DNA of 64,000 bases from Pseudomonas fluorescens (GCF_900215245.1 NZ_LT907842.1:930001-994000); one strand, 5' to 3'; numbered from the stretch's first letter, positions 18,356 to 27,504 are shown. Notes: a model not told the origin generated them from the letters alone. Numbers and translations: made by a program.

Positions 18356-20065
18356 CTAGCGCGGCTCGATATGCGCAATCATCAGTTGCACGGTTTCCTG
18401 ACCACGGAATTCGTTCACGTCCAGTTTGTAGGCCAATTCCACCCACCGCACCGTCGGGTTAGGCCAGACGTCTCGGTCCACGCCAAACGCAATGCCATCG
18501 AGCTTCACTGACCCGCACTCGCTCTTGAGCACCACTTTGAGGTGCCGCTCGCCTACCACGCGCTGTTCTACCAGCTGAAACACGCCGTGAAACAGCGGCT
18601 CAGGAAAGTGCTGGCCCCATGGCCCGGCATGCCGCAATGCACGCGCCAGTTCGAGGTGAAACTCTTCAACCGCCAAAGTACCGTCGGACAACAGCCGCCC
18701 GGTGAGGTCTTCTTCGCGCAGTTGCCGACGCACTTCAGCGTCAAACGCCTCGGCAAACAGCGGGAAATTCGCCTCGGGCAACGTCAAGCCGGCGGCCATC
18801 GCATGGCCGCCGTATTTGGTGATGAGGTTGGGATGCTGGCTCGCGACGACCGCCAGCGCATCGCGGATGTGAAAACCCTGCACAGAGCGCCCTGAGCCCT
18901 TGAGCAGGCCATCACCGGCGTCGGCGAAGGCGATGGTCGGGCGGAAATACCGCTCTTTCATGCGCGACGCCAAAATGCCGATGACGCCCTGGTGCCATTC
19001 CGGGTCGAACAGGCACAAACCGTAGGGCATCGATTCCACCGGCAAGTCCTTGAGCTGGGCGAGCGCCTCACGCTGCATGCCCTGCTCGATGGATTTGCGG
19101 TCCTGGTTCATGCCATCCAGTTGCGCCGCCATTTCCCGTGCCGCGGCGAAGTCGCGGGTGAGCAGGCATTCGATGCCCAGGCTCATATCATCCAGGCGCC
19201 CGGCGGCATTCAGCCGTGGCCCGAGGATAAAACCAAGGTCAGTCGAGGTGATGCGGGCATGGTCGCGCTTGGCGACCTCAAGGATCGCCTTGATCCCCGG
19301 CCGGGCGCGACCGGCGCGAATCCGCTCCAGCCCCTGATGGACCAGGATGCGGTTGTTGGCGTCCAGCGGCACCACGTCGGCGACGCTGCCCAGGGCGACC
19401 AGGTCGAGCAACTCACCGATGTTCGGCTGCGGCGTGTTGTCGTACCAGCCCAGGCTGCGTAAACGCGCGCGCAAGGCCATCAACACATAAAATATTACGC
19501 CGACGCCTGCCAGCGCCTTGCTCGGGAACTCACAGCCGGGCTGGTTCGGGTTGACGATCGCATCCGCCGCCGGCAATTCATCGCCGGGCAAGTGGTGGTC
19601 AGTCACCAACACCTTCAACCCCGCCGCCTTGGCCGCCGCCACGCCTTCGACACTGGAGATGCCGTTATCCACGGTAATCAGCAACTGGGGCGTGCGCTGC
19701 AGCGCCACCGCGACGATTTCCGGGGTCAGGCCATAACCGTATTCAAAGCGGTTGGGGACCAGGTAGTCGACATGCGCCGCACCGAGCAAACGCAGGCCCA
19801 GGGTGCCCACGGTGCTGGCCGTCGCGCCGTCGGCGTCGAAGTCACCGACGATCAGGATGCGCTGGCGCTGCTCCAGGGCGGTCACCAGCAGGTCCACCGC
19901 CGCGTCGATGCCCTTGAGCTGCTGGTAGGGAATCAACCGCGCCAGGCTCTTGTCCAGTTCGGCTTCCGACTGCACCCCGCGCGCGGCGTAGAGACGGGTC
20001 AACAGCGGTGGCAATTCACCGAGAAACGGCAGGACAGCAGGCAACGGGCGAGGATCAATACGCAT
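18356..20065 (-). CDS. recJ: Single-stranded-DNA-specific exonuclease RecJ
   Basis: 569-residue 5'-3' ssDNA exonuclease of the DHH family, used in RecF-pathway recombination, mismatch repair and base-excision repair. Motif I IVGDFDADGATAS, motif III VTDHHLPGDELP with the DHH triad, and the DHHA1 domain with GGHAMAAGL are intact; an OB-fold follows toward the C-terminus. Start MRIDPRPLPAVLPFLGE (ATG 20065) is the family-like choice; a 10-residue upstream extension is open. Length is normal. Confidence 0.96.
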   Translation of the reverse strand: MRIDPRPLPAVLPFLGELPPLLTRLYAARGVQSEAELDKSLARLIPYQQLKGIDAAVDLLVTALEQRQRILIVGDFDADGATASTVGTLGLRLLGAAHVDYLVPNRFEYGYGLTPEIVAVALQRTPQLLITVDNGISSVEGVAAAKAAGLKVLVTDHHLPGDELPAADAIVNPNQPGCEFPSKALAGVGVIFYVLMALRARLRSLGWYDNTPQPNIGELLDLVALGSVADVVPLDANNRILVHQGLERIRAGRARPGIKAILEVAKRDHARITSTDLGFILGPRLNAAGRLDDMSLGIECLLTRDFAAAREMAAQLDGMNQDRKSIEQGMQREALAQLKDLPVESMPYGLCLFDPEWHQGVIGILASRMKERYFRPTIAFADAGDGLLKGSGRSVQGFHIRDALAVVASQHPNLITKYGGHAMAAGLTLPEANFPLFAEAFDAEVRRQLREEDLTGRLLSDGTLAVEEFHLELARALRHAGPWGQHFPEPLFHGVFQLVEQRVVGERHLKVVLKSECGSVKLDGIAFGVDRDVWPNPTVRWVELAYKLDVNEFRGQETVQLMIAHIEPR

Positions 20066-20193
20066 GGGGTGACGGAAGCTTCTCTTCTGGTACAACGGTT
20101 AAACACAGGTATTAACAACGAGAGCGATCAACGGTGAGCGCTGGTTTACCGGCGATGCCGCCACCTTGCCAAATCAGTTACGCAGCGCGGATG

Positions 20194-20220
20194 CTTTCGC
20201 GAGCAAGCCAGCACCCAGAC
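20194..20220. repeat. Degenerate single REP
   Basis: TTTCGCGAGCAAGCCAGCAC continues to CCAGAC and matches the right-hand REP unit with several substitutions. No partner unit lies nearby. It sits just before the yaeQ stop codon. Confidence 0.6.
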
Positions 20221-20223
20221 GTT

Positions 20224-20766
20224 TTAACCGCGCTCACCGACCAACCATTCCAACTGCACTTCATGCTGGCCACGATCATCGGTCACGAAGATCGTGCCTT
20301 CGCTGATCATCACGTCCCACTTGATAACGCGCGGCATGTCCTTGGCCAGGGTCTCGAGGACTTCCTGAGGCACCGCGGCGATGTGTACGTTCTTCAGGTT
20401 TTTGGCCACCGGCACCACTTTGCCTTCCCACACACGCAGGCTGCCATAGGCCAGCAAGCTGGTGCGTTCGGTACGGCGCGAACACCAGGTGAGACGGTCG
20501 GCGTCAGGCTGGCCGACCTCAATCCAGTGAAGAACACGGTCATCCAGGCTTTTTTCCCACAGGGCTGGCTCGTCTACATCTGACAGACCACGGCCGAACG
20601 ACAATTGCTCGTTGTACCAAAGGGCGTAGGCCAGCAGGCGCACGGTCATGCGTTCTTCGGTTTCCGAAGGATGGCGGGCGATGGTCTGTTTGACGCTCTC
20701 ATACACCGAACGATCAAGGTCGGTGAGGTTGAGTTCGAATTTGTAGGTCGTGGACGGCTGGGCCAT
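20224..20766 (-). CDS. yaeQ: YaeQ family protein
   Basis: 180-residue cytoplasmic protein covering the full YaeQ domain (KFELNLTDLDRSVYESVKQTIARHPSET, GRGLSDVDEPALW, WIEVGQPDADRL). The fold belongs to the PD-(D/E)XK nuclease superfamily. E. coli YaeQ was first described as a suppressor of transcription-elongation defects, later disputed. Enzymatic activity is not established. It stands alone between recJ and the divergent CoA-transferase gene. Confidence 0.93.
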   Translation of the reverse strand: MAQPSTTYKFELNLTDLDRSVYESVKQTIARHPSETEERMTVRLLAYALWYNEQLSFGRGLSDVDEPALWEKSLDDRVLHWIEVGQPDADRLTWCSRRTERTSLLAYGSLRVWEGKVVPVAKNLKNVHIAAVPQEVLETLAKDMPRVIKWDVMISEGTIFVTDDRGQHEVQLEWLVGERG

Positions 20767-20915
20767 GAACGGGCTTCTAAAGACAGGGAAAGGCGGCCAG
20801 TCTAACCGATGGTGCAGCCATTCAACGAATACTGCGGTGCATCATCCTTATCCCTGGGCCGCTCGCCTATGTTAAAAGGCATCACACCACCGTTTAACGC
20901 TGGATAAGGATCCTC

Positions 20916-22115
20916 ATGACGTTTAATGCCAAACCGCTGGCCGGTCTGAAAGTCATCGAACTGGGCACCTTGATTGCCGGCCCGTTTGCGTCTCGCATCT
21001 GCGCCGAATTCGGTGCCGAGGTGATCAAGGTCGAATCCCCGGACGGCGGCGACCCGCTGCGCAAATGGCGCAAGCTGTACGAAGGCACCTCACTGTGGTG
21101 GTTCGTGCAGGCGCGCAACAAGCAGTCGCTGACCCTGAACCTCAAGCACCCGGAAGGTTTGGCCATCCTTAAACAGTTGCTGGCGAATGCCGACATCCTG
21201 ATTGAGAATTTCCGCCCCGGGGTCCTGGAAAAACTCGGCCTGAGCTGGGAAACCCTGCACGCGCTGAACCCGAAATTGGTGATGGTGCGGCTCTCGGGTT
21301 TTGGCCAGACCGGCCCGATGAAAGACCAGCCGGGGTTCGGCGCGGTGGGCGAATCCATGGGCGGCTTGCGCTATATCACCGGTTTCGAAGACCGCCCGCC
21401 GGTACGCACGGGGATCTCCATCGGCGACTCGATTGCGGCTTTGTGGGCCGTCATCGGTGCGCTGATGGCGCTGCGTCATCGCGAAGTCAACGGTGGGCTC
21501 GGCCAAGTCGTGGATGTGGCGCTGTACGAAGCCATCTTTGCGATGATGGAAAGCATGATTCCGGAATTTGACGTGTTCGGGTTTATTCGCGAGCGCACCG
21601 GCAACATCATGCCCGGCATTACGCCGTCATCGATTCATACCACCGCCGACGGCAAGCATGTGCAGATTGGCGCCAATGGCGATGCAATCTTCAAGCGCTT
21701 CATGAGCGCCATCGGCCGCGACGATCTGGCCAATGACCCACAGCTGGCGAGCAATGACGGACGCGATAACCGTCGTGATGAGCTGTACGGCGTGATTGAT
21801 CGCTGGGTCAATTCGCTGCCGTTGGACCGCGTGGTTGAGCAATTGAACAAGGCCGAGGTGCCCGCCAGCCGTATCTACAGCGCCGAAGACATGCTGGGCG
21901 ACCCGCAGTTTCTGGCGCGGGAAATGTTTCTCGACGCTCAGTTGCCCGGCGGCAAGGGCTTCAAGATGCCGGGGATCGTGCCCAAGCTGTCGCACACACC
22001 GGGGAGCTGTGAGTGGGTCGGGCCGCAGTTGGGCGAACACAACAGTACCGTCCTCAATGAACTGGGTTACGACGCCGCAGCCATCATCCGTTTGCGTGAG
22101 GTTGGCGCGATCTGA
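20916..22115 (+). CDS. Class III (CaiB/BaiF) acyl-CoA transferase
   Basis: 399-residue CoA-transferase of the formyl-CoA/carnitinyl-CoA type. N-terminal LAGLKVIELGTLIAGPFA, the CoA-binding EVIKVESPDGGDPLRKW, ARNKQSLTLNLKHPEG and IENFRPGVLEKLGLS are characteristic. The probable nucleophile is D171 in SIGDSIAALWA. These enzymes move CoA between carboxylic acids through an aspartyl-CoA anhydride; the substrate cannot be read from sequence. AAGGA precedes ATG 20916. The stop overlaps the start of the next gene by one base, an odd pairing with a periplasmic protein. Confidence 0.93.
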   Translation: MTFNAKPLAGLKVIELGTLIAGPFASRICAEFGAEVIKVESPDGGDPLRKWRKLYEGTSLWWFVQARNKQSLTLNLKHPEGLAILKQLLANADILIENFRPGVLEKLGLSWETLHALNPKLVMVRLSGFGQTGPMKDQPGFGAVGESMGGLRYITGFEDRPPVRTGISIGDSIAALWAVIGALMALRHREVNGGLGQVVDVALYEAIFAMMESMIPEFDVFGFIRERTGNIMPGITPSSIHTTADGKHVQIGANGDAIFKRFMSAIGRDDLANDPQLASNDGRDNRRDELYGVIDRWVNSLPLDRVVEQLNKAEVPASRIYSAEDMLGDPQFLAREMFLDAQLPGGKGFKMPGIVPKLSHTPGSCEWVGPQLGEHNSTVLNELGYDAAAIIRLREVGAI

Positions 22116-22999
22116 TGGCTCGCCCGTACCCGTGCCGGTTTATTCGTCTGTGCCTGATGAGCGTGTTGCTCGGCGTGTGGCCGCTCGCGGCGCATGCCGA
22201 GGACACGCTGATCTGGCTGTTGCGCGACCTGCCGCCCATCACCATCTTTGAAGGGCCTCAGAAAGGTCAGGGAATACTGGATGAGTTGTTGCCGGTACTC
22301 GCCAAAAAACTGCCGCAGTATCGCCACACGGTGATGCATGTGAACCGCGCTCGCGGCATTCAAATGCTGCGCTCACCGTCCCTGACCTGCGATCCCGCAC
22401 TGCTGTGGACGCCGGAACGCGCGAAGTACGTGGTATTTTCGGCCCAGGCTTTCGTCTCGGTCAGCAACGGGGTGACGATCCAACGCAGCCAGCAGGAAGC
22501 CATGGCACCCTTCATTGCCGAGGGCCAATTTGATCTGCAAGCCTTTCTCGAATCCCCTAAAGCGCGCATTGGCGCTACCGCCGAACGCAGCTACGGCCCG
22601 ACCATCGACGAACAGCTCAAGCACGCCGCGCCCCACACCCTGGCATTGCATTATGGCAACGACGCCCTTGGCAGCCTGTTGCAAATGCAGCGCCTTGGGC
22701 GGCTGGAGGCGGTGCTGGGTTACCCGCCGGAAATCCGCTATCACGCCCGGCAACAGGGGATTGCTGCCCACGACCTGATGTTCTATCCCATCAAGGGTTC
22801 AGCGCGTTATCAGCGCACGCACATTGGTTGTTCGGATACGCCACAAGGCCGTCAGGCCATACAGCTAATCAATCAGGCGATACGGGATATCCCACAGGAG
22901 CAGCTGCAGCAATCCTACGCATCATGGCTGGACCCGGTGATGCGCGCGCAGTATTTGTTGGACAACCCGAGTTTTTTCCACGACACCCCTGAGCCCTGA
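22115..22999 (+). CDS. Periplasmic solute-binding-like protein (TIGR02285-type)
   Basis: 294-residue protein with a signal peptide (RFIRLCLMSVLLGVWPLAAHAE, cleavage near HAE). The mature domain resembles periplasmic binding proteins of the amino-acid/SBP_bac_3 class (LIWLLRDLPPITIFEGPQKGQGILDEL, YGNDALGSLLQMQRLGRLEAVLGYPPEI), as in the TIGR02285 family of uncharacterised proteins. No permease or ATPase gene is adjacent, so a transport role is doubtful; signalling or sensing is possible. Its ATG overlaps the CoA-transferase stop by one base (TGATG), suggesting coupling. Confidence 0.75.
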   Translation: MARPYPCRFIRLCLMSVLLGVWPLAAHAEDTLIWLLRDLPPITIFEGPQKGQGILDELLPVLAKKLPQYRHTVMHVNRARGIQMLRSPSLTCDPALLWTPERAKYVVFSAQAFVSVSNGVTIQRSQQEAMAPFIAEGQFDLQAFLESPKARIGATAERSYGPTIDEQLKHAAPHTLALHYGNDALGSLLQMQRLGRLEAVLGYPPEIRYHARQQGIAAHDLMFYPIKGSARYQRTHIGCSDTPQGRQAIQLINQAIRDIPQEQLQQSYASWLDPVMRAQYLLDNPSFFHDTPEP

Positions 23000-23017
23000 C
23001 AAATCGCAGGCAAAAGA

Positions 23018-23049
23018 AACCCCGAGCAGTGGGGAGACAACTCGGGGTT
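23018..23049 (+). terminator. Hairpin after the solute-binding-like gene
   Basis: AACCCCGAG (23018-23026) pairs with CTCGGGGTT (23041-23049) over a 14-nt loop. It ends in TTAAACG without a long T-run; a weak terminator or 3'-end stabiliser. Confidence 0.55.
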
Positions 23050-23168
23050 AAACGTGGCCTACAAAGACCAGTACAGCAAGCCACAAACACCGGAGCACAA
23101 TGTTTGCTCTTGCTGTTATGAAATCTGACCGGGCATGCCGTAGGAAGTTTCCATCATTAAACAATTCT

Positions 23169-23453
23169 TCATGCGAGGGCGCCGCCACGGGTTTGGGCTG
23201 CATTGCGCAATGCTGCAATAACCGAGGGTTCCAACCGCCCTTCAGCGATTTTCAGATCGCGTAGTAAACAATCCACCACATCCACCAGTGCACGCTTATC
23301 AGTCAATTGCGCCCGATCAACTTCACGCTCGACGACAATAGCGCCAGCAGGGTTCTTCACGGTCACCAGACACTCGCCCTGAAGGCCCGAGGTGGTCAAT
23401 GTAACCTGATAAGGGCTCAGTGCTTCTTCGAGCAATAGGCTGATACTTTCCAT
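23169..23453 (-). CDS. DUF3509 domain protein (small Pseudomonas protein)
   Basis: 94 residues from ATG 23453 (MESISLLLEEALSPYQVTL); an in-frame GTG 12 bp upstream is an alternative start. The compact alpha/beta domain with LVTVKNPAGAIVVEREVDRAQLTDKRALVDVVDCLLRDLKI matches the DUF3509 family, which is restricted mostly to pseudomonads and has no assigned function. There is no signal peptide or membrane segment. Likely monocistronic. Confidence 0.85.
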   Translation of the reverse strand: MESISLLLEEALSPYQVTLTTSGLQGECLVTVKNPAGAIVVEREVDRAQLTDKRALVDVVDCLLRDLKIAEGRLEPSVIAALRNAAQTRGGALA

Positions 23454-23810
23454 CTCGATCACCACTCAATCATTCGAATAAGGTTCGAAAAACAAAAATG
23501 TCATTAAGGTGCTGACATTCAAGTGACCCGTGCTCAAAGCAGAAAGTTCGACCTTTTGTGTCGACTCCTGCACGAGTCAAGCGAGCATGCACGGCAAAGA
23601 TGACAGAGAGAAAACACCCACCCACAGGCTGGCCCCTCTGGAATATCCTCGGAGCCTGCCTTGCAGGCCCGGTTTGAACAGCCACGGCGCGCCGTGCTGG
23701 TCGTGCGCCAACCAGGCTCAGGTCATCGGCACTGGTGCCTGGGTAGCGCAGCGATTGAATGCCCTTGAATGTGTCGGTTGAGCGCCCGCGCACGTGGGCT
23801 CGCCAGAATG
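23454..23810. other. Intergenic stretch without a supported gene
   Basis: About 357 bp between the DUF3509 start and the thrC terminator. It holds the probable DUF3509 promoter region, a 7-bp inverted repeat (23497-23519), two copies of the palindrome TTCGAA (23473-23478 and 23484-23489), and a GACTC...GAGTC repeat. A 107-codon minus-strand frame lacks any recognisable domain and ribosome site. Confidence 0.5.
23497..23519. promoter_or_regulatory. Inverted repeat upstream of DUF3509 gene
   Basis: AATGTCA-9 nt-TGACATT, a perfect 7-bp dyad about 45 bp upstream of the start codon, in a position suitable for a transcription factor. Confidence 0.4.
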
Positions 23811-23836
23811 AAAAAGCCCGTCACAAAGACGGGCTT
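23811..23836 (-). terminator. Intrinsic terminator of thrC (hom-thrC)
   Basis: On the minus strand AAGCCCGTC-TTTGT-GACGGGCTT runs into TTTTT, 25 nt after the thrC stop. Confidence 0.92.
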
Positions 23837-23861
23837 GACCTACCGCGCAGCACCCTGTGGA

Positions 23862-25271
23862 TCAGAGCGGCTTACCGCGGTTGCCGTGCTGGCTGACAAA
23901 CGCCTGCATGGCTTTCAGATCGTTCGGCAACACCGTGCAGCGCTCTTCACGCTCGAACAGGTCAGCCAGATGCTCTGGCAACTCCAGCGCTTTGCCAACA
24001 CCGGCCTTCTCCACCGCTTCCGGGAATTTGACCGGGTGAGCAGTGCCCAGAATCACCATTGGGATGTCCAGGCTGCGACGGCATTCGCGTGCGGCCTTCA
24101 CACCGATGGCGGTGTGTGGGTCGAGCAGTTCGCCGGTCTGGGCGTAGACCTCAGCGATGGTTTCACAGGTCTGTGCATCGTCCACGGCCAGGGAGTCGAA
24201 CAGCTTGCGGGTTTCGGTCCAGCGTTCTTGCTCGACGCTGAAACCGCCACCTTGCTTGAAGCTGTTCATCAGCTCGGCAAGGGCTGCGCCATTGCGACCG
24301 TGCATGTCGAACAGCAGGCGTTCGAAGTTCGACGACACCATGATGTCCATGGACGGCGACAGTGTCGCGTGCAGGGTTTCCTTGACGTACTGGTTGCCGC
24401 TCATGAAGCGGTGCAGGATGTCGTTGCGGTTGGTGGCGACGATCAACTGGTTGATCGGCAGGCCCATGTTGCGCGCCAGGTAACCGGCAAAGATGTCGCC
24501 GAAGTTGCCGGTCGGCACCGAGAACGACACCGAGCGCGCCGGGCCGCCCAACTGCAGGGACGCGTGGAAGTAGTAAACGATCTGGGCCATGATCCGTGCC
24601 CAGTTGATCGAGTTCACCGCCACCAGGCGCGTACCTTTGAGGAAGCTCTGGTCAGCGAAGCTGTTCTTGACCATTTCCTGGCAGTCATCGAAGTTGCCTT
24701 CGATGGCGATGTTGTGGATGTTTTCACCGAAAATGGTCGTCATCTGGCGACGCTGCACTTCCGACACGCGCTTGTGCGGGTGCAGGATGAAGATGTCGAC
24801 GTTTTCGCAGTGCTTGCAACCTTCGATGGCGGCCGAACCGGTATCACCGGACGTAGCACCGATGATCACCACACGCTCGCCACGTTTTTCCAGCACGTAA
24901 TCGAGCAGGCGACCCAGCAATTGCAGGGCGAAGTCCTTGAACGCCAGGGTCGGACCGTGGAACAGCTCCAGCACCCATTCGTTGCCGTTCAGCTGACGCA
25001 GAGGCGCAATGGCGCTGTGGGAAAACACGCCGTACGTCTCTTCCAGAATCTTTTTGAAATCCGCATCCGGAATGCTGCCGGTGACGAACGGGCGCATCAC
25101 CCGGAACGCCAGCTCGTGGTACGGCAGGCCCGCCCAGGAGGCGATTTCTTCCTGAGTAAAACGTGGCAGGTTTTCCGGCACGTACAGGCCGCCGTCAGTG
25201 GCAAGGCCTGCCAGCAAAACGTCTTCGAAATTCAGGGCCGGTGCCTGGCCGCGGGTGCTGATATAACGCAT
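23862..25271 (-). CDS. thrC: Threonine synthase
   Basis: 469-residue PLP enzyme that converts O-phosphohomoserine to threonine. The N-terminus MRYISTRGQAPALNFEDVLLAGLATDGGLYVPE, the PLP lysine in LAFKDFALQLLG, and the phosphate-binding ATSGDTGSAAIEG are typical of the longer (E. coli-like) class. AGGAG precedes the start. It lies 67 bp downstream of hom on the same strand and ends at a strong terminator, so hom-thrC is the likely operon. No thr leader-peptide attenuator is visible. Confidence 0.98.
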   Translation of the reverse strand: MRYISTRGQAPALNFEDVLLAGLATDGGLYVPENLPRFTQEEIASWAGLPYHELAFRVMRPFVTGSIPDADFKKILEETYGVFSHSAIAPLRQLNGNEWVLELFHGPTLAFKDFALQLLGRLLDYVLEKRGERVVIIGATSGDTGSAAIEGCKHCENVDIFILHPHKRVSEVQRRQMTTIFGENIHNIAIEGNFDDCQEMVKNSFADQSFLKGTRLVAVNSINWARIMAQIVYYFHASLQLGGPARSVSFSVPTGNFGDIFAGYLARNMGLPINQLIVATNRNDILHRFMSGNQYVKETLHATLSPSMDIMVSSNFERLLFDMHGRNGAALAELMNSFKQGGGFSVEQERWTETRKLFDSLAVDDAQTCETIAEVYAQTGELLDPHTAIGVKAARECRRSLDIPMVILGTAHPVKFPEAVEKAGVGKALELPEHLADLFEREERCTVLPNDLKAMQAFVSQHGNRGKPL

Positions 25272-25338
25272 GACTGGCTCCTCTAAAACATTCTCGAACA
25301 GAGGCCGCCGAACACACGGGGCCCCTGGATCAAATCGG

Positions 25339-26643
25339 TTAGTTCAAGTGTTCGACGCGAATCCGCACCACCGGGCCCACCACGCCTTGCAGGGCTTCGA
25401 GGGCGGCGATGGCATCGTTCATGCGTTGTTCGAGCACGCGGTGGGTCAACAGGATCATCGGCACCTGGCCGTTTTGCTCCTCGACTTCCTTCTGCATGAT
25501 CGACTCGATATTGATGCCGCGCTCCGACAGGATGCTGGCAACCTGGGCCAACACGCCTGGATGATCCTGAGCCTGGATGCGCAGGTAGTAGGCGCTCTCG
25601 CAGGCTTCAATCGGCAGGATCGGGTGGGCCGACAGCGAGTCCGGCTGGAAGGCCAGGTGCGGCACACGGTTTTCCGGGTCGCTGGTCATGGCGCGAACCA
25701 CGTCCACCAGGTCGGCGATCACCGACGAAGCGGTTGGCTCCATACCGGCCCCGGCGCCGTAGAACAGCGTGGAGCCGGCAGCATCACCGTTGACCATCAC
25801 GGCGTTCATCACGCCGTTGACGTTGGCGATCAGGCGGTCGGCCGGGATCAACGTCGGGTGCACACGCAACTCGATACCGGCCGGAGTGCTACGCGCCACA
25901 CCGAGATGCTTGATGCGGTAGCCGAGGGCTTCGGCGTAGTTCACGTCGGCAGTGGTCAGCTGGGTGATGCCTTCGGTGTAGGCCTTGTCGAACTGCAGCG
26001 GAATACCAAAGGCGATGGAGGCCAGGATGGTCAGCTTGTGCGCCGCGTCGATGCCTTCCACGTCAAACGTCGGGTCGGCTTCGGCGTAACCCAGCGCCTG
26101 GGCTTCGGCCAACACGTCTTCGAAGGTACGGCCCTTCTCGCGCATTTCGGTGAGGATGAAGTTGCCGGTGCCGTTGATGATGCCGGCCACCCAGTTGATA
26201 CGGTTGGCGGACAGGCCTTCACGGATCGCCTTGATCACCGGGATGCCACCGGCCACAGCCGCTTCGAACGCAACAATCACGCCCTTTTCGCGCGCCTTGG
26301 CGAAGATCTCGTTACCGTGCACGGCGATCAGCGCCTTGTTGGCGGTGACCACGTGCTTGCCGTTCTCGATGGCCTTGAGCACCAGCTCGCGGGCTACGGT
26401 GTAACCGCCAACCAGCTCGATGACGATATCGATTTCAGGGTTGGTGGCCACAGCGAAGACATCGTTGGTAATCGCAATACCGGTCGTTTGGAACTGAGGC
26501 TTTGGCGTACGCGTGGCAATTTGCGCCACTTCAATTCCACGCCCTGCACGGCGGGAAATTTCTTCAGCATTACGCTGAAGTACGTTCAAGGTGCCGCCAC
26601 CGACGGTCCCTAACCCACAGATGCCTACTTTGACCGGTTTCAC
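25339..26643 (-). CDS. hom: Homoserine dehydrogenase
   Basis: 434 residues. Reduces aspartate semialdehyde to homoserine on the way to threonine and methionine. N-terminal Rossmann motif GICGLGTVGGGT, catalytic domain with ANKALIAVHGNEIF and AGIINGTGNFILTEM, C-terminal ACT domain (about 350-430; HPGVLAQVASILSERGINIESIMQKE) for threonine feedback. I prefer GTG 26643 (VKPVKVGICGLG), because GGGGAG is 7 nt upstream. The ATG 15 bp further upstream would place that ribosome site inside the gene. Its leader carries three hairpins. Confidence 0.97.
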   Translation of the reverse strand: MKPVKVGICGLGTVGGGTLNVLQRNAEEISRRAGRGIEVAQIATRTPKPQFQTTGIAITNDVFAVATNPEIDIVIELVGGYTVARELVLKAIENGKHVVTANKALIAVHGNEIFAKAREKGVIVAFEAAVAGGIPVIKAIREGLSANRINWVAGIINGTGNFILTEMREKGRTFEDVLAEAQALGYAEADPTFDVEGIDAAHKLTILASIAFGIPLQFDKAYTEGITQLTTADVNYAEALGYRIKHLGVARSTPAGIELRVHPTLIPADRLIANVNGVMNAVMVNGDAAGSTLFYGAGAGMEPTASSVIADLVDVVRAMTSDPENRVPHLAFQPDSLSAHPILPIEACESAYYLRIQAQDHPGVLAQVASILSERGINIESIMQKEVEEQNGQVPMILLTHRVLEQRMNDAIAALEALQGVVGPVVRIRVEHLN

Positions 26644-26661
26644 TGAAGAACTCCCCATGAA

Positions 26662-26709
26662 ACGGCCGACTCAAGGTCGGCCGTGGTAAACAGCCGCACA
26701 ACTGCGGCT
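26662..26709 (-). repeat. Two hairpins in the 5' region of hom
   Basis: ACGGCCGAC-5 nt-GTCGGCCGT at 26662-26684, and AGCCGCA-4 nt-TGCGGCT at 26692-26709. The first ends within 18 nt of the chosen hom start and just before its ribosome site. Confidence 0.6.
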
Positions 26710-26717
26710 CTCAATTA

Positions 26718-26745
26718 ATGCCCCGTCGACTGTTCGACGGGGCAT
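26718..26745 (-). terminator. Probable dsbC terminator hairpin
   Basis: ATGCCCCGTCGA-4 nt-TCGACGGGGCAT, a perfect 12-bp stem 28 nt after the dsbC stop. TAATT follows instead of a long T-run. Confidence 0.7.
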
Positions 26746-26772
26746 GATCGTCAAAGGCTCGACGATGACTGC

Positions 26773-27504
26773 TTACTTCGCACCCAGTGCCAGTTTGGCA
26801 ACTTGTGGCGCAGGCTGGTAGCCCGGAATGACCTGGCCATCAGCCAAAACGATGGCCGGTGTACCGTTCACACCAATCGACTGGCCCAGGGCGAACTGCT
26901 TGGAAACCGGGTTGGCGCATTTGGCTGATTTGATTTCCTTGCCATCGACCATTTTGTCCATGGCCGCTTTCTTATCGGCCGAGCACCATACGGCTTGCAG
27001 CTGTTCGTCACCCGGCGAGCCCAGGCCCTGGCGCGGGAACGCGACGTAGCGCACTTCGATCCCCATTTTGTTCAGCGCAGGCACTTCGGCGTGCAGCTTG
27101 TGGCAGTACGGGCAGGTGGTATCGGTGAACACCGTGATATGAGTCTTGGTCTCGCCGATGGCTGGGTAAACCACGGTTTCAGCCACTGGAATACCGTTGA
27201 TCAACTTGGACACGCCCAGGCGTTCGGCTTTCTCGGTCAGGTTGACCGGCTTGCCGTCTTTCAACTGGAACAGGTAGCCCTGGACGATGTACTGGCCATC
27301 GGCACTGGCGTACAGCACACGGCTGCCTTTGAGCTTGACCTCATACAGCCCGGCCATCGGGCTGGCACTGATGCTTTCAATCGGCGTGTCGAGTTGCAGG
27401 TTGGCCAAGCTCTTGCGAATAGTCTGCTCGGCAGCGTCATCGGCGACAACAAAGGTGGAAACCAACGCAATGGCTGCGGCGGCAATAATCTGGGTCAAGC
27501 GCAT
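26773..27504 (-). CDS. dsbC: Thiol:disulfide interchange protein DsbC (periplasmic isomerase)
   Basis: 243-residue precursor with a signal peptide (MRLTQIIAAAAIALVSTFVVADD). The N-terminal dimerisation domain spans about 22-85 and the thioredoxin fold follows, with the active site CPYC at C131/C134 in TDTTCPYCHKLHAEV. It shuffles wrong disulfides in periplasmic proteins and is kept reduced by DsbD. A second Cys pair (WCSADKKAAMDKMVDGKEIKSAKC) matches the structural disulfide of DsbC. Start ATG 27504; an upstream 14-residue extension would disrupt the signal peptide. Same strand as xerD, as in many gammaproteobacteria. Confidence 0.95.
   Translation of the reverse strand: MRLTQIIAAAAIALVSTFVVADDAAEQTIRKSLANLQLDTPIESISASPMAGLYEVKLKGSRVLYASADGQYIVQGYLFQLKDGKPVNLTEKAERLGVSKLINGIPVAETVVYPAIGETKTHITVFTDTTCPYCHKLHAEVPALNKMGIEVRYVAFPRQGLGSPGDEQLQAVWCSADKKAAMDKMVDGKEIKSAKCANPVSKQFALGQSIGVNGTPAIVLADGQVIPGYQPAPQVAKLALGAK

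Noticed and set aside
23470..23793. 107-codon minus-strand frame between the DUF3509 and thrC genes
   Set aside because: GTG start without ribosome site, Arg-rich composition without domain, typical of a chance frame in GC-rich DNA.
25272..26772. Threonine leader-peptide attenuator for hom-thrC
   Set aside because: No short frame rich in Thr/Ile codons precedes hom, so the hairpins there are not a classical thr attenuator.
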